Source of the DNA: Paramecium sonneborni
Taxonomy: Eukaryota > Ciliophora > Oligohymenophorea > Peniculida > Parameciidae
Reading direction: 5' to 3'
DNA length: 64,000 nucleotides
Assembly (NCBI GenBank): GCA_905182985.1
Contig: CAJJDN010000087.1
Location: 113,360 to 177,359 of the forward strand
Shown: piece after piece, positions 1-11,567 of the stretch
How positions within the stretch are numbered: position 1 is the first letter of the stretch
Layout of the letters: every line of letters begins with the position of its first letter
Notes under the pieces: generated by a model
What the model saw: only the letters and a program-made list of their open reading frames with translations
Told to the model about the DNA's origin: nothing
Databases searched by the model: none
Translations under genes and position numbers: made by a program

Positions 1-256
1 TAGTTATATAGTTCAAATCTAATGGAATAGATGTAAAAAACTCAAATAAATCATAACTTGTATGTAATGATAAAAATTTAGATTCACTAACAAATATTTC
101 AATGTATTCTTTAAATTAAATTAATTATCAAGTTTAAGCATAAGACTCTAGATTTAGATGAATTATCTGAAAGCTTTAAGAGAGTATTTATACAAATCAA
201 TAAGAAAAATAAAAATAAGATAATAATAAAATTTTGAATTATTTAAACTAAAGTGA
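1..256 (+). CDS. 3' end of an unidentified gene (partial)
   Basis: The reading frame is already open at base 1. A 22-nt GT...AG intron fits at 60-81, and removing it gives a continuous frame to the TGA at 254-256, about 77 residues ending in a Lys/Gln/Ile-rich tail. Without splicing, the frame meets a TGA at 235-237. I recognise no domain. A further open stretch of about 140 nt follows the stop and may be chance in this AT-rich DNA. The 5' part lies outside the window. Confidence 0.4.
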
Positions 257-469
257 ATTATGTGGTAAGATTAAGTTACTTTAAATGCTTGATTCTATAA
301 ATTAAAAATTCTAATATGAATTTTCAATAAAGGAGAGAGTGCATTGTAATAAAAGGACTCTTCAAAGAATAGCTCTGAATTAAGAATTTAAAAAATTGAA
401 TTATTTTTTAAGAAAATAAATAGATAATATATGGTATTGATTTATTTTTTAATGTATTATGTTAATGTA

Positions 470-1098
470 TCAATAGACATTTCCTTCAAAGGTTTATTTG
501 AACCATTCAATAGCTTCCTTTTTGCTAACTCTCTAAGCAGTTCCAAGTCTGGCATTTCTTGACTTTCTTTAAGCAACTCTTAAACCTGGTCTTGATAAGA
601 CAACATAGAAATCCATACCAAAAATACCTACGCAACATTTTAATTATTAATACCTGTATATGGGTCATATTTCAATCCCAAATCAATATGTTCTTAAATA
701 CCAAAACCAAAGTTTCCTGAGTCAGAGAAATTTCTCTTTTTTAATTCCATTTCCTTAACTCTTAATCCTCTAAATAAGATGTCTTTTGCTTAATCACCTC
801 TAATTGTGCAAAATACTGAAATCTTTTCGTTTCTTCTAATACCGAAAGATCTGACTGTGTATCGTGCCTTACCAAATACAGGCTTTTATCCTGTTAAATC
901 CTCTAAAACTTTAGCAGCTTTAGTCAATTTATCACCAGACTCACCAGCACAAATGTGAACCATTAATTTTTCAATTCTAATCTTTCTCATTACATTCTCT
1001 TTTGTTTCTTATGGTTTGACAACTTTAGCTGGACCTTAAGTCTTTGCTTCTGGCTTTGCTTATTATCCTTTTCCACCTTTTGCTTATTGTTAAGACAT
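470..1098 (-). CDS. RPL11: 60S ribosomal protein uL5 (L11)
   Basis: Large-subunit protein uL5, which contacts 5S rRNA in the central protuberance. The protein is 200 aa after removal of a 26-nt intron at 628-653. Recognisable uL5 segments are [20 protein letters not shown], the central [27 protein letters not shown] block, and [11 protein letters not shown] just after the intron. The start at 1098 adds a Gln/Lys/Ala-rich N-terminal extension of about 36 residues before the conserved core; an internal Met at the core could be an alternative start. It is transcribed divergently from the pseudokinase gene, with about 350 bp between them. Assignment by sequence is very strong. Confidence 0.95.
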
Positions 1099-1445
1099 CT
1101 CAAAATTTAATTAAAAAAATCTTTATTTTTAAAATCACACATTTAATATTTTTATGCTTATTATTTATATCTCTTAACTTTATCAAATGAAAAGAAAATA
1201 TCATCAAAGATAATCAATTCTATTATTTAATAAGATTTTCAATCTATTCTTATATAGATTCATAAACTATTCCTATTAGATATCAATAAATTTAACTTTA
1301 TTAATGGTTTAAGAATTCAAAATATATTTAAAACTCCATATATAAATATTATTAGTTTTTAATTATATTTATATATTTTATTTTTGATTTGTATACATAA
1401 ATATGACACTAATACTATTTATTAATATAATATTATACGTTAAAA
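1099..1445. other. divergent intergenic region
   Basis: AT-rich spacer between two divergent starts (RPL11 and the pseudokinase). No further coding frame is supported. It must hold both promoters, but I cannot point to a specific element. Confidence 0.5.
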
Positions 1446-2788
1446 ATGGGGAATGTTTCAGCCTTTATAAACTATCACACAGAATTAACCTTTTCTACTG
1501 ATTTGAATGATTAAATTCATTTTTGCGAATCAATATCTCATCAATCGTTAGGCAAAATACAAATTTGGAAAATTAAAGAAAATTCATCAATTAAACTATT
1601 TTCTTTTGTAAATCTAATCAATAAATCTAGACTAGACATGTTTATTGTTTTGATTCTACATTATTAAATATACATTAAAAAAGATGCTCTTTATAGCATT
1701 CTAATTTACTTTAGTATTATGCAAGTACATAAACATAACCTACATTTTGTGGAAGCTTAGAAAGTTAGAATTTTTTCTTTGAATATATTCCCTAAACTTT
1801 GTAAAAAGTTTTAGATAAAAGAGAATAGCCATTCCCAGAAATCGAAATTTGGAAGGTATAAAATTTTATTGTATAAAATTAAAGTATTTAGAACAAATGG
1901 TTGATGTTTTATCTTATTTGGAAGAAAATTAATGTTTTCATGGCAATATCAATTTAGAAAATATTTTTGTTACAGAAGACAATACAATAAAAATTTTAGA
2001 TTAGTTAAATTAATAATTAACTGATTATTTATTAAAATCAGATGTTTATGATTTAGCTGAATCTATCATTGAGCTTATGACAAAAAACAGTATTTCAAAA
2101 TGATTAACTTTTAGAATTTCATAAAGAATTTAAAGAAACCTTGAAATCCTTAACAGATTAATATTCTATATAATTATTATCTGTATTAGCTAAAATGTTA
2201 AATAAAAATCCAGATAAAAGACCTAATTTTAAAGAATTATCAGAATCTATTCAAAATAGAGCAACATAACCTATTATTCTGGAGAGCCAAAAATCAGAAT
2301 CTCATTCATAAACATTTTAGGTGCTTCAAAATACTAATTAAACCTAAAAAATAAGAAAACAATTTGTGACTTCATCTCAAAACAATAATAAAAATCAATT
2401 AGATAGGACAATTAATTATTATCCATAAAAAATGTATTCTTAACTCAAAGTTCCTATACCTTAAGTTTAGTTCATCACAAAAAAATAGAGTTACTCAAAT
2501 TAAGAATTTGAATAACTTAATTTTAATGATTCTCATTAACAAAGCATATAAGAAAAAATATCTAGTCCTAATAAGAAATGTAATATGAATGGTTCTTAAG
2601 CTTCTACTATAATTAGTAATTAAATTTCCTTTTTGGAGACTTTAAAAGGAAATGCAAATGTATCAGCAAAATAAATTAATTGCTAAAATAAAATCAATAT
2701 TAAATAACATAATAGTTTAGTCCAAAATATTTTGATTTAAGATGACTTAAATAAGACCAGTTCTACTTTTACTGACTAAGCGAAATGA
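1446..2788 (+). CDS. protein-kinase-like pseudokinase
   Basis: 421 aa from four exons; introns at 1608-1630 (23 nt), 1856-1884 (29 nt) and 2090-2114 (25 nt). The fold follows a protein kinase: a hinge-like FFFEYIPQTL, helix E-like YLEQMVDVLSYLEENQ, then HGNINLENIFV near residue 148 and a helix F/I region ending in LAKMLNKNPDKRPNFKEL. The catalytic HRD is replaced by HGN, and the usual DFG by DQL (in KILDQL), so phosphotransfer is unlikely. A glycine-rich loop is not obvious either. The last 200 residues are Gln/Asn/Ser-rich and disordered. MGN at the start could be N-myristoylated. I infer a scaffold or regulator role; partner unknown. Confidence 0.75.
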
Positions 2789-3407
2789 AATTTTATATTT
2801 GTTTTAAGTTAAAATCGTTCATATATATGATTCTATTAATTTAAAAAGATGAACTTATCTTTGTAATAACTTTATTTTTCTTTTTATTTTTTAAATCTGA
2901 TTCTTATATAACTGCATTTTATTATTATTTTTTTTATAATTTTCTCAATAAATTATATAATTTTGAATTGTAAAATTGACCTATCAGAGATTCACTAATT
3001 TAGTCCCTTGGAACAATTTAAATCCACAAAAAATTCTATTAATAGATTATAAGTTTTATGATAGTTTAGTACTCAAATATAAAATATTTTAAATTAAAAT
3101 TAATTAATATTCAAGTAATTTGTCTTAATTTTTGATTTCCTTAATTTCAAATAGTATTCATCTAAGATAATAGAAAATGATTAATCATATCCTTTTTATA
3201 ATTAAAATATAAAATATTTATTTTTTTTGTTTTCACCTCATATTTAGTATTTTTTGCAAAATTTTCGATTAAACTACTTATATAAATTAAGTAATAATTA
3301 TTTGATTGCAATATTTATAGAATTGAATATGATATAATAATTTCTTGATACAAATTTTAGAATAAAAGTACAGTTTTAGGGGTCATCTAATTTCATTCTG
3401 AATTAAA
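2789..3407. other. intergenic, no gene seen
   Basis: About 620 bp of AT-rich DNA between two genes on the same strand. Neither strand gives a long frame under the TGA-only code with credible codon content. It presumably contains the 3' flank of the pseudokinase gene and the promoter of the PAS protein. Confidence 0.4.
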
Positions 3408-6400
3408 ATGAATTTTTAACAAAATATAATAAAAAAAATCTTAATTAAATAAAATATATATCAAAAATTCATGCAATAATATCTAAAGGAAATATTTCAT
3501 TTAAGATTAGCAGAGTTATTAGATCATTTATACTTTCATGACACAAAGTCTTCAATAAACATAATAATAGTAGCGATATTTTTGATACAAAAATTAAATC
3601 TCTTATTTTGGACATAAAATTTCAATAAAGAACATTCAGATGTATGAATAATATTATTTCTTAGGAGATTTACTTGAATATTAGTGGATAGCTTTTCTCT
3701 TGGATCACATTTTAAAAACCATTAGATATAATAGACTCAAACCAACTAAAAATTATTATAAGCATATTCTACACATTTTTGCATATTACAATGCTTGCAG
3801 TTTTCACTTTTTCCTTATATAATTGCCAAGTAATTTCAAAAATATTTACTCTCTACATTTCATACTTTTAATTAGTAATCTTATATCATACTGAAATACA
3901 TTAACTGAATTACCAGTATGATTTAGTATTTACAATTATTATTAGTTTACCACCTTACATTAACTATTTAATAATTGTTTATTGTTCTCGTAACTACTTT
4001 ATCATAACCTAATAACATATGCTAAGGAAATACTCATATTATAATTATTTAATTTTACTTGCCGATTTTTTTTATTTTATAACATTTTCTTTTATTAATT
4101 CAGATTATGTTTCCTAATACTCATTATTATTATTGTCTGTTGTATATTTTGTCGATGCAATTATTATGTAGCCATATTGTATAAAGTTCAATGTATATAT
4201 TATTTTTTATATTAAAGCTATATTATATTGGAGCCACGGGAATATTTTTGATATCAGTTATCATTAGAATAGTTCTTTGGGACAAGACTTTATATACTTA
4301 ATTTTATGGAATAGTTTTATTGGTTCCTCTTTTTTCTTATATCTTTACGTAAATTTATCAGATAATTTCTGATGATATATTTTAATAAAAACTATCTATA
4401 TCTTTAATCCTTAATTTAGGTGAAATAATTAATCATTACAATTAAAATTCAATCTAAAAGGGTATTGGAGACTATATTATAAAAAGATTTTTAGATGTTT
4501 AATAATTGAATGCTTTTAATATATTTTAATTGTTGGAGCTATATATAAGAAATAATGATTAAAATGGTAATGATGAAGAGCTATAACTATATAGAATTCT
4601 TCTCAAGCATGAAATATAAGGAACTTATCTTTAAAGTCTTTTAGAAACAAAAAGAAATTTAATGAAAAATAAAAAACATTCAATATTTTTTAAGACTATT
4701 GGTTTTTTAATTAGTAAAAAATATGATCAATAAATTAAAAATTTATATTAAGGAGAATAAAAATCTTCTTAAAATTATCACTGCTTAATTATTAAAATTA
4801 AAGAAGCAGATAATCTATTTTAAAATAATATTAACTTATTTTTTAATTTAATTGAGTAGAAAATTTGGATATGGGATTAATTATAAAAAGGATATGATAA
4901 TGTAGAAAATTGTGTTAAGGATATAAAATAATTATATTAGATTCTTATTAAATTAAAATCATAACTAGTTTCAATAATATCTAATGAAGAGATGGAATCA
5001 ATCTTAAAATTATCAACTTTAAAAAGATTTAATTTTGTAGAATTGAGATTTTTATCACTTTTTTTTTCATTTATTGTAAATGATTATTAATAAACTAAGA
5101 CAATTGAAAATCATATTGAAGATTTAATTAAATAAGAAAATATTTATTCAAATTCAATACTTTTGAATACAAAAATTATGGATAATGATCTTATCATAAT
5201 TAGTTCAAGTATATTAGAATAAACAGGAAAAATTTTTAGAGCAAATACTGAAGAAATTAGTAGATTTTTTGGGTATGATGAGGCTATTAAAAAAAGAAAT
5301 TTAGGAATAATTAATTTATTTATGCCAAAATTTATTAGTTAAGATCATGATAGATTTATTTAAAAATTTATAAATAAAGGGAATTCAAATTTATACAATA
5401 AAGGAAAGTAAGTTTTTTGTAAAGATTATGAAGGATTTGTTTTTCCAATTATTTTAAGTTTTTTACATATAAATGAAAAATCCGAAGATTTTATATTGAC
5501 AAGTGCATTGTAAAAAGTTCAATCAAATTAGGATTATATACTTTTTGATTTAAATGGAAAAATTTTGGGAATTTCAAAATATGTTTATTAGATGTTAATG
5601 AATAATCAAAGTCTTACTAACAATAGTACAACATAATCTATGTCTTCATAAGTAGATTCATCTATATATGAATGTTACATATAATTTTGGATTCCAAATA
5701 TCATTTCTCTAATTGAAAATTTAACACTTGATCATGAATAATATTAAATTAATAAAATAATCATTGAAGTAGCTATACAAACTAACTTTGTGCAGTATTT
5801 ATCATTTTTTAAGTAATATTAATAAATTAATCCTAATTTTTGTATAGATATTTCCTATTTTGAAGAATTCTTAAAGTTTGTTGATGAAGAAATACCGAAA
5901 AATTAAAGTTTGAATATAAAGATATAATTTGAAATCCAAATATAATCACATTCTTTACCAACAGATCAATTATATTATATTTGCAGTATGTCAAAGTAAT
6001 AAAAAGAAGTCTAATCTATGATTAGTTTTGATAAAACAATATCTACTTAGTAAATTCAAATTCCATTTAATTAAGCTTCTCCTAAATTTATAACAGAGAT
6101 AGAAAAAATAAATGATGATTTATCATAAACTAGGAGAATGTTAGAAAAGTAGATATTATTAATTAAAGATGGATATCATGATAAAAGAGAAGAATTAATT
6201 TTTTCAAAAATTGAAAGTTAATAGGCTATGAATAAAGTAAATAATAGCTTTGAGAAAAAAAATATCATTCATGAATTTGATGATTAAAAAATTTCATAAT
6301 CAAGTCGTTAATCAAGAAATTCTAACTTTTAAGTTTAATACTAAATAAGAGAGTTATAAAAAAATTAAGGATTTTGTATTTCAATAAAAAAAATTTGGAT

Positions 6401-8313
6401 TATTACCTTATTCCTTTATATTATTATTTATTTGTTAGTCTTTTTAATGTTAATGGTTTTATCTTAACAATTATAATTATTATAATACGATATTGAATTG
6501 GTAAGAATTCCTGATAAATTCAATCGTTTATATTGTTCATTTGTTACTATTGGATAAATGGATTTAGAAAGATCATTATTAGGAAGAGACTATGGTTAAT
6601 ATCTTATTTATCGAATTGCACATCATGGAAAAAGTATAAGACATGAAATGGAACACATGATGATTACTTTAAAAAATAAATTCTCGATTTTAGAAAATGA
6701 ACAAAGACTATCAAATTTAACTGTTAGATTTCTTAATCAATATAGTTATTTTGAAACTTAATTAACAATGATATAATTTGATATAATTGCTGATTCTTAT
6801 ACAGAATAAATTTATTAATACATAAATTAAGAAATAAATTATACCAAATCTAATCACTACTATATTATAGATGAATACTATAAACTTTAATTTATGAAAG
6901 CAAATCTAGCTAATCAAATATCTTCTTCGTAAAATTTAATTGATGAAATTATTGTTGAAATTTAAAATTCTCAAAAAACTACTATAATTATTCTCTATAT
7001 TTTATTAGGTTTCTAGCTTTTTTTTTTAATAGGTGGTATTCTATTTTTAGTGCATTTGTGGAAATAACCTTTTGGAATAGTTTAATTATAAATTTAACTC
7101 TTAAGTTAACTATCTGATTCACAAATTAAAACAAGTATTCATGCTGCTAAATAAGCAAAATAAATTATTAATCATCCATATATATGGAAAAGAACTAACT
7201 ATCTGAATGAATTTTATAATAAGGCTTTTTAGAGGGAAGGTTAAGATATTTTTAATAATATATAAAATAATAATTTAACCAATAAAAAGGCTAAATAGAA
7301 TATAAGAATGATTGATTATAAATTTAATCACTTCAATATTTATCTCAAAAATTTACTATATGTGTTGCTACTATTAAGTTTTATATTATCTAGTTTTTTT
7401 TATATGAAAAATGGTTTAGATACCAGTAAATCAGAAATTTAATTAACACTTTAGTATGTTTAATTTAAATAAGATTTAGATTCTTTGATGATTGTAAGTT
7501 AATTATTAAAAACTAATTCAGTGCTATCTGAAAGAGTTAGAGAATTAGGCTTTTTAGATTAAAACTTTTAACTTTTAGATCCAAAAAAATATTTTAATAT
7601 ATTAGAAAAAGAATTATTATAAAAATTCTATCAAAAAGAGTAAAAGGCTTAAAATGTCAATCAAATAATTTTTCAAGATATAATTGATTCTAAAAAAATA
7701 TCTAATACTGATAAAGAAATATTATAAACTTTATATTAAGATGATTTATGTTCTGTAATTGCCGATTAACTTCCGTTTTGTAACTTTAATGATAATTAAT
7801 TTGATGATTTTCCAGATTATCCTACGCCTAGAAGGGTCGATAATAATAGAGAGATTTTTAGGAATGGAATTAATGGGATTTTTTAAAAGTAAATTAAATT
7901 TAATACATAGATTGATAGCCATTTTTAATTCCTATTATGAATTAGAATTATAAGGAAAAGAAAATAGAAATGAAACTGAAACCCAATATTTCTTACAAAC
8001 TCCAGAATTTCAACACTATATTTTAGAGTACTTTTTTGACGTTAACAAGGCTGTTGTATAATTTTTTTCAACAATTCTAGAATCAACTATGAAAATACTG
8101 TAGACTGATTTTTAAAATTCTTTATTTTATTATTTAGTCTTTGGAATCTCAGTATTAATTGTTTAAGGAATTTTATAAATCTACAACTTATCTAAAATAT
8201 AAGAATTAGTTTCAGCATGTAAATTTGCATTTATTCTAATGCCAACAGAATGTTTAAGTGAAATAAAATGCCTAGCAATAATTAAATAAATTGTAAAATC
8301 GTATGATCAATGA
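3408..8313 (+). CDS. large multi-pass membrane protein with PAS domain (TmcB/TmcC-like)
   Basis: 1611 aa from four exons; introns at 3642-3664 (23 nt), 4193-4217 (25 nt) and 7889-7910 (22 nt). The N-terminal third is strongly hydrophobic with roughly six or more membrane segments. A PAS domain lies near residues 575-700, with the signature GKIFRANTEEISRFFGYDEA followed by LFMPKFISQDHDRFI. Further single membrane helices sit near residues 980, 1180, 1300 and 1550, separated by long Gln/Asn-rich stretches. This arrangement matches the large ciliate family with N-terminal transmembrane region, PAS and C-terminal transmembrane helices (TmcB-like). PAS domains bind ligands or sense signals, but neither ligand nor output is visible here. 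Splicing is required for continuity at each intron. Confidence 0.8.
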
Positions 8314-8506
8314 TGAACTGCATATTGTGATTTATATTCTATTTATTATTTTGTTAAATGCTATTTAATTTATTGATATCCTGTTTTTTCTAAATATAAT
8401 AATTATTTTCCTTGATAAGATCTTATTTAAAATTTTCAAGAAAATAAAATGATTTAAAAAGATATATTTATTAATTTAATATCAAAAACAGATTTGAGTA
8501 ATTATA

Positions 8507-9927
8507 TCAATTGTTTATTAATTCAAGTGCTTAAAGACTTAGAGGGGCTTGTTCAATTTTTATTTGATTTACGAATTAAAGCATTTTAGCTAGAGTAGCA
8601 CCTAAAATACAATAACAGATTGCAAAACCATAGATCACTGCTATTTTTTGTATAGATAAAATAGTATTTTCAACTTTTAACTAACTCAAAACACAAATAA
8701 CCCAAATTTCAAATAAATTAGTAAACATTGATAACATTCCAAATGATACCCCAAAAGTTCTTTAATTTTTTTTCACTCCTATTAATATAGTGCTTGAAAT
8801 CTGATTTATAAATATAATATTTACAGATAAAATTGTTAGATTCTATTGCTACATTATTAAAGTTAGAATTAAAAGGAATATTTAAAGACCCATCATACTA
8901 TGTTTACAGGCTATTTAAAGAGCACTTAGTATAAAATAAATTAAAGAGTTAGACGTTGCATCATTTAAATATTAAAGTGCATCAAAATTAGTTTTAATTT
9001 TCTTACCTACTCTTTCAGCAACGAAAATAGCTAAATTTTAAATTATTTTTACAAATGAATGCAGGAATTTCAAAAATTGCAAAACCAAATAAAATAGTTG
9101 TTGATGATTGTTATTCATGATAAATGTTGTTAAAGTAACCATAAAATTTAGTCAGCAATTATTTCTGCCAAATTTATATTATACTCATTACTGAACTAGC
9201 CGCAATAACAATTAGAATTATTTCAGTCTTGCATAAATCTTTAATCACTTACAAAAGATTGTTCTATTATCCCATTGGACTTTTTTCTAATTCTGGAATT
9301 TTTTTATAAATATCCAAACGAAATATTGGAAATGATCTATAAATACATAATGCTAAAGACAATAGTATTACGAAGGGAATGATTGATATAATTATTAAAA
9401 CTTTCTTTTCATATTAAAGCCATTCTATTTTGTTGTTGAATGCTTAGATAAAAAATATCATACTGCACAATATTCGACCACCATAATCATATTAATAAAA
9501 TCTCGTAATTTATCTAATTATTAATTATGGAATCATACAAAGGAATTTAGCTTTCAGTAAAATGTTTTGAAATCATAGTTAATATAATGACTATTTATAA
9601 TTATTGCCCTAAAATTTGAAAACCAATAGCAAAGTATAAATAATCATCTATTTCTCTTAAAATGTTTGCTAAAAAATAAATGTAAGAAACTATTGTTAAC
9701 CATTATCCTATAAATAAGATATTCAATGTAAATTAAACATGATCTATTATAAAACCACTTAATGCAGGACAAATAATCTTCAATATCGTCATTATTAAAT
9801 AAAAAAATATCTAGTTAACTTCTTAATATAGACTAAGATTAATATAGTACTAGGCAATGAAGGTGTTCCAAAAATTCGAAAAGTAAATCATCTGAAATAA
9901 AAAGCGAATAGTTGATTGTTTAATCAT
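8507..9927 (-). CDS. MFS-like multi-pass transporter
   Basis: 457 aa; introns at 9514-9538 (25 nt) and 9031-9052 (22 nt). About a dozen hydrophobic segments in two halves separated by a charged loop (RSFPIFRLDIYKKIPELEKS) fit a major-facilitator fold. A loop between early helices, RFYQYDYGGRILCSMIFF, resembles the conserved Gly/Arg loop of MFS proteins once the first intron is removed. No substrate-specific motif was recognised. The gene is convergent with the upstream PAS gene, with 193 bp between their stops. MFS membership is an inference from topology and one loop, so a related transporter family is possible. Confidence 0.65.
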
Positions 9928-9980
9928 TTGTAAATATGTAATTTTTAATATTAATTTATAAACATTATTTATAATTATTA

Positions 9981-10026
9981 TCATAATTATCTTTAAATTA
10001 ATATCATAATTATCTTTAAATTAATA
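9981..10026. repeat. tandem duplication of a 23-bp unit
   Basis: Two adjacent identical copies of a 23-bp AT-rich unit beginning TCATAATTATC lie upstream of the transporter start. Possibly a promoter-region slippage product; no function is implied. Confidence 0.7.
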
Positions 10027-10272
10027 TTTTAGTTTAATTTAACAATTGAGGATTAGAAATATCTTTAATTAAATAGTATTTAATCATATAGGCCTGATAA
10101 TTGATATTTTAAAGGAATTAATATAAGTATTATGGTTATTACTATAAAATGGCTTATATGGTTTTAGTTAATGTTAGATTAATATGAAAATCAAAATGAA
10201 CTAAAATTAACAGATAACTTTTTTAGGCATTTATTAGCTACACACTAAATGTAAAAATTTGATCTAGTTTCA

Positions 10273-10515
10273 TCATGTAAACAATTGTTCATCTAATTTC
10301 ATGATAATGGATATTACATTTTGTGCTATTTGAGTGTTATCAAAATCTTTATTACATAATTGAATGACAGAAAAACATGATTCATCTTTATAACAATTTT
10401 GTAATTCTGATTTGCAATTTGATTTTATGCATTAAATTTAATTTAACTCTGAGATTCCAACCCTTTTTGAAGTTATTAATACTTAAATAATCAGAATAAG
10501 TAAAATTTGTTTCAT
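10273..10515 (-). CDS. small secreted cysteine-containing protein
   Basis: 80 aa without introns. Residues 1-15 (MKQILLILIIQVLIT) form a typical signal peptide. The mature part has five cysteines spaced C-x4-C-x6-C-x5-C-x6-C within about 26 residues, in a helical-looking Asn/Gln/Lys context. I do not recognise the family. An odd number of cysteines suggests either a free thiol or a missed short 3' exon. It sits alone between two genes on the same strand. Confidence 0.5.
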
Positions 10516-10607
10516 AAAAATTAATTTAAATATCAATAAAAAAATAGAATAAATTTATAAAATTTGAGTATTGAATAAAAAATAAAGTTTATTTTTAATA
10601 AATCAAT

Positions 10608-11466
10608 TCATCCAGAAAATAGAGTAGCACTTCTAATTTTATTACTTACCTTACAAACAGTTTCAAAATGAGTTAAAGTTTTTTTATGTTTAATATCTAA
10701 GTCTGTAATATCATTTTCTTTTTTAATAATATTACCTTCGCTTAATGTATCCTCATCTATTGCTTCTTGTTAAATTTCTTAAGTCTATTATATTTCTGTA
10801 AATAATGTAGCACCTAAATTATTTTCATATAAATGAAGGTGTTATGCAATTGGTCTTAAATCTTTTTTCTTTGATAAGAATTTTAAGAAAGGAATTAATC
10901 TTAAAAGACAATCATCGTCTTCTGAATCAAGATAAGAAGGTATAAGTAATCCATTTTCTAGGCATCTGTCAAAAGCATTTGGATTATTCTAATATTGATG
11001 TCAAGTTTACATCTATAAAAATAATATCTTCCATAGGTCTATCTAGTAAGGATAAATCTTTAAAGCAAACACCATTAATAAATTGACAACTTCCTCTTGC
11101 ATAATAATCTGAAATCAAACTATCTTTATCAATATAAGCCAAAACCTTTTCACAATAAACCTCATAACCTGCAGTAAAAATAATTATTTCATAATCTCTA
11201 CTAGCTTCTAATAAGAATTAATTTAAATATGGCCGAGTTCTCAAATAAATTTTATATTCTTATCCTTTATGAATTACTTTTAATAGGGCTTCATGTTAAA
11301 AATTATTATTCTCCTTAAACTCACAATGAACTAAGGTTTCATCTAAATCTAAAACAAGCACTTTCTTTTTAGTATGTATTTTAGGACTTTAAGCTGGAAT
11401 GTAATTTTTAGAAAACTTGCCTTTGAAATGTTCATAACAATTTTTGAAAATAGCCATAATACTCAT
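10608..11466 (-). CDS. SCP/FCP1-type (NLI-interacting factor-like) phosphatase
   Basis: 278 aa with one 22-nt intron at 10989-11010. The HAD-phosphatase motif DLDETL is at residues 40-45, supplying the nucleophilic and general-acid Asp residues. It is followed by YKIYLRTRPYLNQFL and IIIFTAGYEVYCEKVL, then LSLLDRPMEDIIFIDNNPNAF, the standard order for small C-terminal-domain phosphatases. In the family these enzymes dephosphorylate Ser/Thr residues, classically RNA polymerase II CTD. After splicing the C-terminal motif reads FIDNNPNAFDRC, confirming the intron. The C-terminal tail is acidic and unrecognised. Start chosen at the first in-frame ATG; a second Met lies three codons later. Confidence 0.9.
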
Positions 11467-11567
11467 ATAATAATATAATTAAGTATTAATAAAAGGCTTG
11501 TTATTATATTCATTTAAATTAGATATTAATTTTCTGAATAAAGCATCAAGCAAAATAAACTACATAA

